NCBI GenBank assembly: GCA_030562195.1
Contig: JAUJPP010000005.1
Span: forward strand, 38,365,106-38,429,105
Direction of reading: 5' to 3'
Length of the DNA: 64,000 nucleotides
DNA from: Nipponacmea schrenckii
Taxonomy: Eukaryota > Mollusca > Gastropoda > Lottiidae
Shown here piece after piece: positions 49,606 through 62,255 of this stretch (within the stretch, counting starts at the first letter, position 1; every line of letters begins with the position of its first letter). Under the pieces are notes generated by a model that worked only from the letters and a program-made list of their open reading frames with translations, was not told the DNA's origin and ran no database searches. A program made the position numbers and the translations under genes.

Positions 49606-50705
49606 CATACAAATTATGGACAATTTCTTGGTACAATACCTTGAATGGAATAGCCTAGTTACCCAAGTGAAAGATTTAAAAGCAGCTTGTAAATTTCTTA
49701 TACTGTAACAATGTGGGCATATATTGTCGTCGCCCCTGTCCGTCGAAATGTTGATTGTCCGGTCAGTCAATATTCTTTGTGAACTAGAGACTACAGGTTT
49801 TATCTGAATTTGGTTAAATGTGAAGATATCATTATTGATAAGATCTTAGCCAACTCGACTTTGGCGTTTTTTTGATGACTGTTTTTGACTCTACCAAAAC
49901 GCGTCATACGCTTTCTATTTGATTCATACATGTTCTTTCATTTTCTTTGATGGCCCTATCTATAAAACAAATCTGATAATTATTTACTTTTCTCATAATT
50001 CAATAAAAAAAAAACAACCTTTTTTAAAATTTTTTATTACTTTAACATAATTTAGAATCAAACCCACAAAATGCTATAATAATAGACACATTTTAGTTCT
50101 TTTTACATGTATTTGTGACAGATTCGCCATTCATTTGACCAATCATACCTTAGTCCCAGAAACGGGAAACAAGTTTATCTGTAATAGTGGTCACAGTTCG
50201 AAATTCCAGCTTTCAAACCATGCAAATCCATGTGTATATAGAATAATCCACTTTGAAAGATGGAAAGATTCATATAATATTTCGTTTTCAGTGCTGGGTG
50301 TTATTTTGAAATTTTTCGATAAGACGCCTTTGTTTTTAATTTCAGTCTTGATTTCCTTGAGTGGAATTAACTAATTGGAGAATATATCCCAGGACAGAAT
50401 TATATGGATAACAATTACTTTATTAAATAACTTGCGACGTTTCATCGAGAGCATTCCCGTCTTTATCAAGCAAGTGTCCTGATATACCCGGCATTAATTG
50501 CAGGGAAAAGCTAAGACAAAATCACAAATATTTATATAAATGCAAAAAAAGTGTTCACAGGATCGTGGAACAGGGTAAAGATAGAAAAAACCTTTGTAGT
50601 ATTTATAGCAAGAATAGCTGATAGAAACTTACACATGAAAGCATAACGATAAAACCACGGAATAATAGGAATGTGATACTTGTGTGTAATGATCACAGAT
50701 CACAG
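49606..50705. other. Intergenic region 3' of oxygenase B
   Basis: No gene seen. AATAAA on the - strand at 50424-50419, about 280 bases past the gene B stop, is a candidate poly(A) signal. Confidence 0.45.
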
Positions 50706-53700
50706 CTAAGTTTTTAATTTAGAAGTCGAGAAGACACCATGGAAGCTTAACGTCATGATAATATCAGCTGGTAGGACAGCACGTGCTAGTTCCTTCATTG
50801 TCTCAGCATCTATAATAACTAGGTAGGAGGCCAATCCAGCTTTATTGGACATTATTGGTGCTAGTAATACACCTGAAATTTTAAACATAATTACTACATT
50901 GGTGTAAAACCTACATCACAAATTGATGTGAGTTCTAATCACGATCGGCGTGTGAAAGTCCGATGACCCTGAATAAGACATCTTCACTCATAATTCCAGT
51001 CCACCCAGCTATAAATGGTTACGGATAATCCGGGAAAGATCAATGGCAAGATGTTTGGCCTAGGACAAGCTGGTTGAAAGGATCCTTGTCACGGCGGACT
51101 TGTGAATCTTAGTTGTTATCCTTGTAAAATATGGTTGTTTCTGGTCGTTTATCAGGAGAATAGTTATCTTAACATTGGCAAGCCATTATGAACTTCGACT
51201 GAAAACCACTGGACTTGAATCACGGCGGAAGTTTGAAATTGTGATTGCCAGTGTATGTTTAATTTGAAGATTATTTTTAAAAGTTTCGTTTCGTTTTGCC
51301 TTTCAGTATATTAACTGATTGAATCATACGAATTAACGGAAGGTTCTTGCATAGAAATAAATTCTATTTCCATGTAAGAACCTTACGTATTATTCATCTC
51401 ACCTTCATCTTCCTTCTTGCCACCAGGTTTAGGTACGAATATTGGTTCCCCTGGGAAATAATCAAACTCCTCACCATCAGATATATATGTTATCACCTTA
51501 TTCTCCTTTAAATCTAGTTTAAGGATCTAAATAACAAGAGAACTGCTTTGTGGAAATGCGGCTTATCAATGCTGAACAATTGAACATTGACAAATAACTT
51601 AATCATGTTACTTCAAACGGAAAGTTTGACAATCGTTATTCTGTCCAAATTACAACCCCATTTACCCTTCTTGAAGCCATGGTAATACAACTGAGGGGAG
51701 TTACGTATAGCTAAATAGCGCAAAATCAAAATTGGCCCTTGAATCTTCATAAGAACTCTTAACCAATCAAATCAAATCAGTGAATTGATTTGGATCTTGA
51801 TTAGATATAAATGGTTATCATAGTACTAGAAAGGTACAGAAATCGCATGCATTATTCGTTCAAAAATAGACGATTTGTTATCATTTCCACGCTTACAAAA
51901 CAATATGTTATGATTTTATTTTAATACAGGTTAATAAAACTATGTCAAAACCCGTATTCAGGACACAATGGAGTTTTGTGTAAAAAGAGAAATCTGAAAA
52001 TGTGTCAGTAAATATATCCAAAATATTTCACAAATAGCCTTAAAGAGATTGTAAAGAGGTTTTCAAACAAAATTATATTCGTAACGGGGACACTGATAGC
52101 ACCATTCCAATTTTTTTTCAGCCTTTCCATTAAGACTAAGTTTTTGGCGACGTCACTAATCTATTTAGAGCACGTCCAGCTTGTCGTTAATCCTCACATA
52201 TAATTTTTTAAAAATCTCTTTACAATCCCTTTAATATTTGGTGAAGGATTTGGGTTGACCTATGTTCTATATACAAAGAGTTGACCGATAAATGTAATAA
52301 ACGTCAGTCGACCGGTAAAATCTCAAATGCTTTATTTAGGTTCACACTGGACTCGTTCACTTGTACTATCGTGGAGACGGGAATGGTACCCTCTGAAGAA
52401 AAAATGCAACCTTTACTCTTGTTGATTCCTCGAATTACGTGGACCGACTAAAAAGATAGTTTGCCAGGCAAGGTAACATACGCCCACTTCAGAAAACAGA
52501 ATATTCCATGTTTTTTTCATGTAATCAAGGGCAATAACTCATAAACCAACATCTGGAATCGCAACATTTTTTAACTTGTCCGAGGTGTTATTCAGATGAA
52601 TACACATACCAAGTTTCATTAAAATCGGATAAAAACTACAGCTTCTATTGCGTACAGAAGTAAATTTTAACATTTTCTCATTAAATCAAGGGCAATAACT
52701 CATAAATAGACATCTGGCGAGATATTATCACGATGAATACACATACCAGGTCTCATTCAAATCGGATGAAAACTATAGCTTTTATTCCATACACAAGTAC
52801 ATTTTAACGTTTTTTCATTTAATCAAGAGCCATAACTCATAAACCGACATCTGGAATCGTGCCATTTTCGAACTTGTCCAAGATATTAGCCAGATGAATA
52901 CACATACCAAGTTTCATTCAAATCGGATAAAAACTCTGTATCTGGCCTGTATCGCGTACACAAGTAATTGTTGACGGACGGACGGACGGACAGGGTTGAT
53001 GGCAATATACGTCCACATTTTCATGTGGGCGTATAATAATAAAATGACCCCCTTCGCCTATGTCTATTGAAAACACATTTTGTTAATTTCACGAGTCACG
53101 ATGACTCCCTACGAGAAAACCACTATCTTAGTTACCCGGATCGTGACACGAGGATAATTAGGAGACATTTTTAAACTAATTTTCTATACCGGAAATATGA
53201 CCCTTTTTATGATTCGACTGATAAGGTCTGGTGTTGTAATTCAAACGACTCGAATTAGGTTCGGATTTGTGATTTCTTTGACGTAAGAACAACGCGATAG
53301 TTTTGCGTGGATTGACTTGTTTTTAAAAGATAAAACTGAGCTTCATTAACTTGCAAAAGAAATAATTTGTTCCGTCATATACGTACCTTGTTAAATTTAG
53401 AAAATACAGTAGAAGCGAACACATAACGATATTCTTTAGTGTTATAATGTTGGTAATTTATCTGTGGCAACTCCATTAAAACTCCGTCTACAAAATAATA
53501 TTTTAATACTTTTATGTCTCTGTTGTTCCAGTAATGGTTTATTGCCAGTCATGTCTTGTGGACTTTTTAAATTCTATGTCTATGTGTTATCATTTATTGA
53601 ACTGAGGTATTTTCGGTGAAATATCACATATATTTGACAAACATCAGAAAAACTATCATGGCATTTTAATGTCGCTAACTGCTTCAATTGTAAGGTATAA

Positions 53701-56700
53701 GATTGTAACGAAACCAGAAAACGACTGACAGAGACACAGAGGAACTGCACAATATTCAGTGGGAGATAAAACACAGATCCAGGTATGGTTTGGCCATTGA
53801 ACATATGGTAGACAAAATCACCATGACCCTAAGCCTTCTAAAATTTCATTGTTCTTTCTTTCCTTCGAGGTGAATAAACGTAAATCCTTTTAAAACAGAT
53901 TATATCCAACACAAACCATCTGTGGTACATATTTACCTTCTACGATCAGATCTGGTGTCAAGAAAACACTACCATCTTCCTGTAGTGTAGCTGTAGCTTT
54001 AGTTTTCAATGTTACAAAATTCTTACCAACCACTGCCTGTATAAAACAAGGTAAAATTGAGCAAGAAATCACAGAACTACACAAGATCTTAGTGTACAAG
54101 TTCAGATTTACACTGGCGCTTAAGATCGTCCACTTTGATTCAGGTTTTGAAGTCAGGATTTATTCAATCAGTAGCTTTTTATTTAAACTGAATTCCAATG
54201 CAACGAATATGATTCCAAGACCTAGGCTTCGGAGATTCGGCCCCATTCTACAACCCTAATGATCAGACTTTTAAAGTCGTAAGAACTACATTTAACAACA
54301 ACAATATCTTGTCCAAACTGACATGATTATATTATAATTATCTTAATTATAGTTATATGCAGCAATGGTTCAGGAAATGATACTTTCCATTATAAACTGC
54401 CTCCCGCTTGTTGGGATGATGGTTACTTTTTTGTTATTATAATATACATGTACATATTTAGAAATCCTTTTACTCTCTTCCTTTTTTTTTTTTTTTGCAT
54501 GCCCATTTTTCTCTAATTTTTGGTCCAGATTTGGAATTTGATGTCTGATTCACAATTCTGAGATCATGAGAAATTTTATTTGCGAGAGGATATTTATAGA
54601 AATATTGATTTTGTACATGTTAACAATTACTTACTTTTGAAGCGTCTAGGGGTAAAACAAATCTTCCAAATTTAGGTTTAGAATCCGTTTCTTTATATTG
54701 ATAGTCTTTAAAATGCTCCAGGTATAATTTGTTTAAGAAGCCTACATCATCATAAAATACAACATCCACAACTAAGTGATTGTCTTTCTCATAACAGTTG
54801 ACAAAATGGAAAACAAACAAAGGATCTGACATGTATGTTGTTTTGAGACGTTCTCCTGATTTATTCATCACATTGAACAGAGTCTGGAATATAACAAAAT
54901 AAACTCAGTTTTATTGTCTTCTGTTCCATACCGTACTATTAAATTAAATTCCCGGGGAGGGGGGGGTCTTGAATACCCTATATGTAATTCAGAAGTACCA
55001 GAACTGCACAATTCGTTCAAAAATACCTCAATTTTACTTTCTTTTCCTATACAAGTGAAACCCATATCTGCTGAACCAACGGAAATGCTGGTTTAGAAGG
55101 GTTGTCGGTTTTAGTGTATCAGGCTACACAAACAGAACTAAATTATTAAATTCCTGGTCATAAATCGTCAACAAAAGTAAAGGCTAAGTCAGTGTGAATA
55201 ATAACAGCAATTGAGAAGAGAAGATGCTCCATGCGCCTGGTCTGAAGAAATCTCATTTTAAAAATTAGTCCAGCGGTCACGCTGGCTTGCAATCTCGTTG
55301 ATGGGTCAGGTTTTATTTGACAATACATTTAGTACTTTTTGTCTACCAGGAAGAATTAGACCCAATTTTGTTCCGTCTTTTATTAAGAAAATTTCATTTT
55401 ATTTTATAAGCATTTATTTTTTATTTAGCCACTACAGTTAGGCTCCAAGGACAGGGCTCTTAACTTTTTGTCAAGTTGACCTTTGACCTGGCCCCTGTTT
55501 TACGAAAACTTAACCTAGAATGATTTTAGTGTTCCAATGGTAAGATTGGTCAATCACTAAAAATTGAGCTTTTATTAACCAATCAGGTTACTGTATACCT
55601 TAAAATATTGATTTTTATCTGTTTTAAATTTTTTGAAACAGTTCCCAGAAAGGTTATACAATTAAAACCCAGCAGTAGTTGTATATCATTTAAATAGAAA
55701 CCAACCTTTTCCTGTGGATATTCTACTATACACTCATTAACAGTATAAGGTGTAAATTTTCGGATTATCAGCCACGGTACGCTAAAAGCATACGGCTGTT
55801 CCAGGACAACAAACAAGTTTTCCGACATGCCAAAACTATGATTGTAACCGACAGTGAATTTCCACCTTGATGGAAAACTGCCCACTAACTCAGTCTTATC
55901 CCAGTTTAAACCACCTACAATACAAAGTATCAAATTAAATATGTATTCTGAAACTGTTTGGCAATACTTAGGAATTGAAGGGTAGTTTGACAATATTAAA
56001 GAGTGCTAACTATTAGTATTTGTTGGTAATTCGATAATATCTAAGATTACTATACCATTCAGTATTTGGTGGTAATTTGATAATATTGCAGATTACTAAC
56101 TTAAGTATTGGGTGGTACATTTGACAAATTACAAGATTACTAACTATAGTATTGGGTGATATTTGCCATATTGAGATAACTTACTATTAGTATTTGTGGT
56201 AATTTGACAAAATCTAAGTTTCCAAACCATTCGATACGAGTGGTTATTTGACAATATTGCAGATTACTTACTATCAGTATTGGGTGGTAATTTGATAATA
56301 TTGCAGATTACTTACTATCAGTATTGGGTGGTAATTTGACAATATTGAGATTACTTACATTAGTATGGGTGTAATTTGACAATATTAGATTACTTACTAT
56401 TAGTAGTGGGTAGTAATTTGACAATATTGCAGATTACTTACTATTAGTATGGGTGTAATTTGACAATATTAGATTACTTACTATTAGTAGTGGGTTGTAA
56501 TTTGACAATATTGCAGATTACTTACTATTAGTAGTGGGTAGTAATTTGACAATATTGCAGATTACTTACTATTAGTAGTGGGTGGTAATTTGACAATATT
56601 GCAGATTACTTACTATTAGTAGTGGGTGGTAATTTGACAATATTGCAGATTACTTACTATTAGTAGTGGGTGGTAATTTTACAATATAAGTGATTACTTA

Positions 56701-59700
56701 CCTAACTATTAGTATTTGGTGGTATTTGACAATATCAAGATTATACCATTTATTTGAGTGGTTATTTGACAATATAAGATTACTATACCATTAGTATTGG
56801 GTGGTGATTTACAATATCAAAGATTACTACCATTATATTTGGTGGTATTTGACAATATAAAGAAGATTACTATCCATTGTATTGGGTGGTATTTTGATAA
56901 TATCAAAAATTACATACCATTAATATTTGGTGGTAATTTGACAGTATTAAAGAAGATTATATCCCATTAATATTTGTTGGTAATTTGACAATATTAAAGA
57001 AGATTACATACCATTAATATTTGGTGGTAATTTGACAATATTAAAGAAGATTACATACCATTAATATTTGTTGGTAATTTGACAATATAAAAGAAGATTA
57101 CTTACCATTAGTATTTGTTGGTAAATTGACAATATTAGATTACATACCATTAATATTTGGTGGTAATTTGACAATATTAAAGAAGATTACATACCATTAA
57201 TATTTGTTGATAATTTGACAATATAAAGAAGATTACATACCATTAATATTTGTTGGTAATTTGACAATATCAAAGAAGATTACATACCATTAATATTTGT
57301 TGGTAAATTTGACAATATAAAGAAGATTATATACCATTAATATTTGTTGGTAATTTGACAATATCAAAGAAGATTATATACCATTAATATTTGTTGGTAA
57401 TTTGACAGTATTAAAGAAGATTACATACCATTAATATTTGTTGGTAATTTGACAATATCAAAGAAGATTATATACCATTAATATTTGTTGGTAATTTGAC
57501 AGTATTAAAGAAGATTATATCCCATTAGTATTAGTTGGTAATTTGACAGTATTAAAGAAGATTACATACCATTAATATTTGTTGATAATTTGACAATATC
57601 AAAGAAGATTATACACCATGAGTATTTGTTGGTAAATTGACAATATTAGATTACATACCATTAATATTTGGTGGTAATTTGACAATATCAAAGAAGATTA
57701 TATCCCATTAGTATTTGTTGGTAATTTGACAATATTAAAGAAGATTACATACCATTAATATTTGTTGATAATTTGACAATATCAAAGAAGATTATATACC
57801 ATTAATATTTGTTGGTAATTTGACAATATCAAAGAAGATTATATACCATTAATATTTGTTGGTAATTTGACAGTATTAAAGAAGATTATATACCATTAAT
57901 ATTTGTTGGTACTTTGACAATATCAAAGAAGATTATATACCATTAGTATTTGTTGGTAAATTGACAATATTAGATTACATACCATTAATATTTGGTGGTA
58001 ATATGACAATATCAAAGAAGATTATATACCATTAATATTTGGTGGTAATTTGACAATATTAAAGAAGATTATATTTGACAATATAAAAGAAGATTACATA
58101 CCATTAATATTTGGCGGTAATTTGACAATGTTAAAGATTACTAAGTTTTGGGTGGTACTTTGCCAGTATTTAAGATAACTTACCATAAGTATTATATGGT
58201 CTTGACAATATTAAATATTACTTACCAATATTAAATATTAATTACCATAAGTATTGGGTGGTAATTTTACAATATTAAATATCACTTACCATTTGTATTG
58301 GGTGGTACTTTTACAATATTGAAGGCTTTAGTATAGTTAAAGCAAGTACCAAGATTATACAGTGTTCCATCTGGTTCTAGATGAGGATGAGCAGTTGCAA
58401 GATGAAGTGCTAGATAATCAGTTATATCGGTCTGGAATTGGAGAAAATACAGAAAACTTTTACACCTGTAAAGTCTTAAGAAAAAACTCTTCATAAGAAA
58501 CTTCTCTACAGGTTAGTCCATGGCCAGTCCTCTTAGCATTGATATTTCCTGGATTATTTATTACTATTGACTGGAATATTGAGGAAAAAAGTGTCTTCTC
58601 AAATTCACCTGCATATCACACATTGATCAAGATTAAAACCACAACCAGCATACCTTCATTGAAGTCAGTATATGATGTCATTTATTACATTCAAACACTA
58701 TAACCATTTGTGCCCGCATAATATGTCATTTTATCAACATTTCAATCAAATTTACAGGCTATAGGAATGAGTTCAAATATCAGTTTGTAGAAACTATGGG
58801 TTTCAGAATAAGAATACATCAATTTGCTAAGAAAGCTCTGGTGAATGAATTGATCTGGTTGCATCTCATGAACTTGACCATCAATGAAGTGGAAAGAGTC
58901 AAGCAGACCATGCTTACTTTATTCAGACACCTGATTACTTCTCTACTACTATTTTTCAAATCTCTGGACGAGATTTTTGATTTTGATTGTCTTGCATGTA
59001 CAAACTTTTATTACAGGATAAACAAATAATTCAAAATTTCAGTGAAAGATTTCCTACCTCCCCAGATTTACTTAAGATTGTCGGATCAACTCTGTTCACT
59101 CTGGGTGTTTCTGTAAAGGCCCATAACTCATCACCTCTTTCCACAATATTCACCGCTGTATTATCTGTTTTGTCTGGTGGTTGAAATACAGAGAATATTC
59201 TAAAAAAAAAGCCAACAATTGTTTGTACATGTACTAGAATGTACCATACCTGGCCTTGTTTAAAGGTGAGATAAAGGTCAAACCGTCTGTATCAAAGGTG
59301 CAATAGATATCCTCAAATCTAAGCTGTAAATCTACATCTTTTCCCAACACTCTTTGTAGGACATAACTGTACTTAAATTCTTTGCTCTCTACCAATGGTA
59401 AACTCTTACCTAGCGAAAATACTTTTACAAGGATCTGGTTTAGCATTGGAAGCAAACTGATCAATAACCAGACGATTAGCTTTATAACACTTCTCCCAAG
59501 ATTCACTATTCAGTAAATGACTTTGAAACAATACTTCACCATCTTTGATTGTGAATCTGAGCAGTACAGCAAATCCATCAAACAAGTGTTTAACTTTTTC
59601 ATTGTTGATTTCAAATAAACCAGATCCATTTCTATAGAGTGAACCTTTCACCCAGGTTGGGATTGTACCTGTTAAAGAAACCATGGATATAAATTATATA

Positions 59701-59991
59701 CAGATATAGGTATTTGTGGATGGTTAAAATAATAAACATAATCAATTTTCTTGTTTTGCTGGCATAAGAATGGTTTAAAGATGTCCATTAATCAGAAATC
59801 CAGATCCAAGACAAACTGATAGTGATACAGAGCTCAATGTAGTCTTTATAACAGTTAGATATGACAGACTGACCTTCAACCTGTAGTTGGATGGGATGAA
59901 CCTGATCATCTCCTGCTTGAAAACTCATCCAATGAGGATATTCTCCATCCATAGGGCAGGATCCAGGTTTTGATTTTTTTGCTGAACTCAT
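50706..59991 (-). CDS. Carotenoid cleavage oxygenase B (BCO/RPE65/NinaB family), 10 exons, 536 aa
   Basis: Coding exons in transcript order: 59991-59874, 59668-59410, 59199-59058, 58431-58290, 55914-55706, 54883-54635, 54036-53937, 53487-53387, 51526-51403, 50872-50706. The frame is continuous. Exons 2, 3, 4, 5 and 8 have exactly the same lengths as in gene A (259, 142, 142, 209, 101). Motifs include GSLYRNGSG, PDPCK, and iron-binding histidines at about H188 (TAHPH), H246 (YNHSFG), H316 (FVFHFVN) and H526 (SFHG). The N-terminus (MSSAKKSKPGSCPMDGEYPH) is longer than in gene A and is not a signal peptide. The exon before the ATG starts at an acceptor (TTTGATTTAG/GAG), so a non-coding 5' exon exists upstream. 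Cleavage position and substrate are not decidable here. B and A probably arose by tandem duplication, B lying 5' of A in transcription. Confidence 0.93.
52044..52230. mobile_element. Short MITE with TTAA target site, intron 8 of oxygenase B
   Basis: AGAGATTGTAAAGAGGTTTT at the left and, in reverse complement, AGGGATTGTAAAGAGATTTT at the right, flanked by TTAA on both sides (52040-52043, 52231-52234). TTAA duplication is typical of piggyBac-mobilised elements. These termini differ from those of the piggyBac at 12 kb. A lone left end of the same family lies near 23,713. Confidence 0.75.
52500..53000. repeat. Three tandem units of about 150 bp ending in GACG repeats
   Basis: Each unit has 'aatcaagggcaataactcat', then 'gatgaatacacataccaagt' and 'ttcattaaaatcggataaaa'. 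The block ends in GACGGACGGACGGACGGACA at about 52,974. It is an interspersed repeat type, inside intron 8 of gene B. Confidence 0.7.
55983..58320 (-). repeat. About 47-bp minisatellite repeating the 5' splice site of oxygenase B exon 4
   Basis: Roughly 45-50 units fill nearly the whole of intron 4. In transcript sense the real exon 4 end reads AATATTGTAAAAGTACCACC then CAATACAAATG followed by GTAAGT. The array units read AATATTGTCAAATTACCAAC then AAATATTAATG followed by GTATGT or GTATAT. Units nearer exon 5 end in ATA followed by GTAAGT. The exon-like part still codes NIVKLPTNIN, close to the real NIVKVPPNTN. The array is thus made of copies of the exon edge plus donor. Reading through the true donor gives GGT AAG TGA, an immediate stop. 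Confidence 0.9.
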
Positions 59992-62090
59992 CTCCTAAAT
60001 CAAAACAGTAAGGTTCAAGATCTTAAGGTACAAGTATATACTAATTTTGAATAGTTCCCAGGGGATGCAAGTGTCCTGGAACTGGTGGCACATAAATTGT
60101 GTAAACTGACTTAGACTGCCAAAATTGAAATTTTAAACATGCAGAAAATTTTTTGAAAGATTACGAGTATAATAAATTTGCTGCATTCTGTCAAGGCAAA
60201 AAAAATTAATTTTAAAGTATAGGTCCTATCAATTTCATATTGATGAATTTCTCATATATTTGGGTACAAACTATATTTCTAAGGAGACTAATACACACCC
60301 CTCATGCCTAAAGTACTCCCAATGCTACGTCGTCGTACAGTGTTCAGGCTCCTAACTGGAAAACCCCATTTAATTTTAAAAACTAACTTCCTGATGAAAA
60401 TTATCAATAATGTATCATCAGCAAAAGAGAAGTTCCGATCAATCAAAATATAAGAAGATATAAGAAGATTTACCATGCATACACTGCCAATGATAAATAC
60501 ACGAAAATCCTTGAGAATATTCAGTCTTAACATGGTTTAAAATAAAGCCTTAACAACAGAAATTACTTGACAAAATCTCTCTTGTCATATAAAATAAATC
60601 ATCACACACCATTGGAAATAAAACTACAAGGAAGCTTTGACATATGTCAAGTTAGATACCCCTGATAATGAAATTATTTGTCATTTTAAAACATTTTTTT
60701 TAATAGAAAATTTACAATTCTAAACCTACATCTTCTATCTAAATCAGTTAAACATAGGTCTTACAAACCAGGACAGGTTAAAAAGTGGGAATATCATTTT
60801 AAAAAGAAATTACATTGACATTTCAAATGATATCACATGGTCTTAAAAAGAAAGATAAATAGTTTTGGATACACAATCCTTTCACACCAGTTTGTTTTAA
60901 ATAAAGCTTACCTTTGTAATATTTGACTCTATGTGTGTAATGGTAGCATAGTAAGCAATATCCAAGAGGTAGTAATTGACAACGAGATTAATCTATAGAA
61001 ACACTGGCTCAGGTCATAAATATTGTGGTTTTATAGAAGATACTGTCCTATAGAAGTCACAAATATTAGGTAATCAGTAGAATAGAAGATACCTCAACAT
61101 AACTCTTATCAGTACTGTTTTAACTCATTCATAGAACTAACAAATCTCCGGGATTTCAAAATAAATATATATTGATAGATTCCCGGGGAAATTGGGTGAA
61201 CATGATGAAAGACATGTACTTAAATGATGAAGTAGGCCTATATTTAGATGTTATTACAATTTCATTTACAATCATGCAGGGCTGACTATTGTACCTATTA
61301 ATTTCTTTCTAAAGCATTCAATAGTCAAGTTAGTTGGTAGGCCTAGTTGGGATCTACAGCACATGAATGTCAACAATGATTTAGAATACCATTGCAATTG
61401 TTTTCAATTATTGTCTGTGGAAATTGCAGAACTGGGATTGTTTTTACCTGGAATATTCCAGGATAAAGAGGTACCGTCCACAGTGGCATTTCTACAGGAG
61501 GATCATAAACACCCCCCCCCCCCCCACAAACCCTTCCCAAACAACACTGAAAAGAAAGGGGGAAGTCAAACAGCATTAGAACCGACAATTGTGTAGCCCC
61601 TTTTTAAGTCATTCATTGTATTCCCAATACGCTATTTGACATTTCGAGGAATGCTGACGAACGGGGCGTGGCTTGGTCACCATGCCATGGGCCCCGGGGC
61701 ACTCATCTAAAAATATTTGCAAACTGGAATATCGATGTAACTTTCAATAAAGCCTATTTAAAAAGGTTTTTCAAAGTTCACAATTTGAAAAGATATACTT
61801 TAATTACATACCTTGAGGGCATAGACTACGTGTAATAAGTCATGAACCACACTTGAAACCAAAAACCGAAAGTAGTAAATGGAGAAACCTAAACAAACTC
61901 ACGTGATTTTGATCGGAGTCAAAACGGTGTCAAGTCATATCGGACATATATGGAGACGATTTTTCCTATTTACTAATTAATTCTAACGAATAGATATAAC
62001 TACTTAGGATGATGCTCAAACCACTTCAAGAATTTTAATAAGCACTAAAATAAAAGCATTTTAAAAGTAATTTTTTTAAGACTAAAGATA
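59992..62090. other. Region 5' of oxygenase B, possible non-coding exon
   Basis: No coding gene is seen on either strand. On the - strand ATTACAAAG followed by GTAAGC at 60912/60911 is a good donor and could end a non-coding first exon of gene B, joining the acceptor before its ATG. A C run is at about 61,512-61,525. Confidence 0.4.
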
Positions 62091-62091
62091 A

Positions 62092-62255
62092 AGATGACGT
62101 CATTGAAGTTGCGCATGTCTTTGACAGGCCTTTGTTTACATCCTCTGGTGAGTAGATCATTATAAATTCCTTATGAAATCACTTCCAAAATGGTTCCAAG
62201 AGTTACAGGAATCTTGCTTCTCGGTGAATCTCTCAGATATGGATAAAAAAGGTAC
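62092..62255 (+). other. Possible promoter and first coding exon of a further gene
   Basis: A perfect CRE palindrome TGACGTCA lies at about 62,095. Downstream an ATG near 62,175 opens MKSLPKWFQELQESCFSVNL, then SDMDKKG, with a weak donor AAAAAG/GTACAC near 62,252. The composition looks protein-like, but the frame is short and no following exon was identified. An alternative start with donor CTG/GTGAGT lies at about 62,118-62,150. Unrecognised and low confidence. Confidence 0.25.

Noticed and set aside
50400..50560. Phrase 'gcgacgtttcatcgagagca' with 'gtctttatcaagc' as a retroelement leader
   Set aside because: Similar phrases occur in several animal repeats, but I could not define an element or its ends.
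37755..58320. Regular repeat arrays resembling CRISPR
   Set aside because: The units are contiguous variants without unique spacers, in a eukaryotic intron context. They are minisatellites.
59234..59506. 90-codon open frame overlapping oxygenase B exon 2 and intron 2
   Set aside because: It reads exon 2 out of frame and continues through the splice donor. The real frame and splice sites are clear, so this is a shadow.
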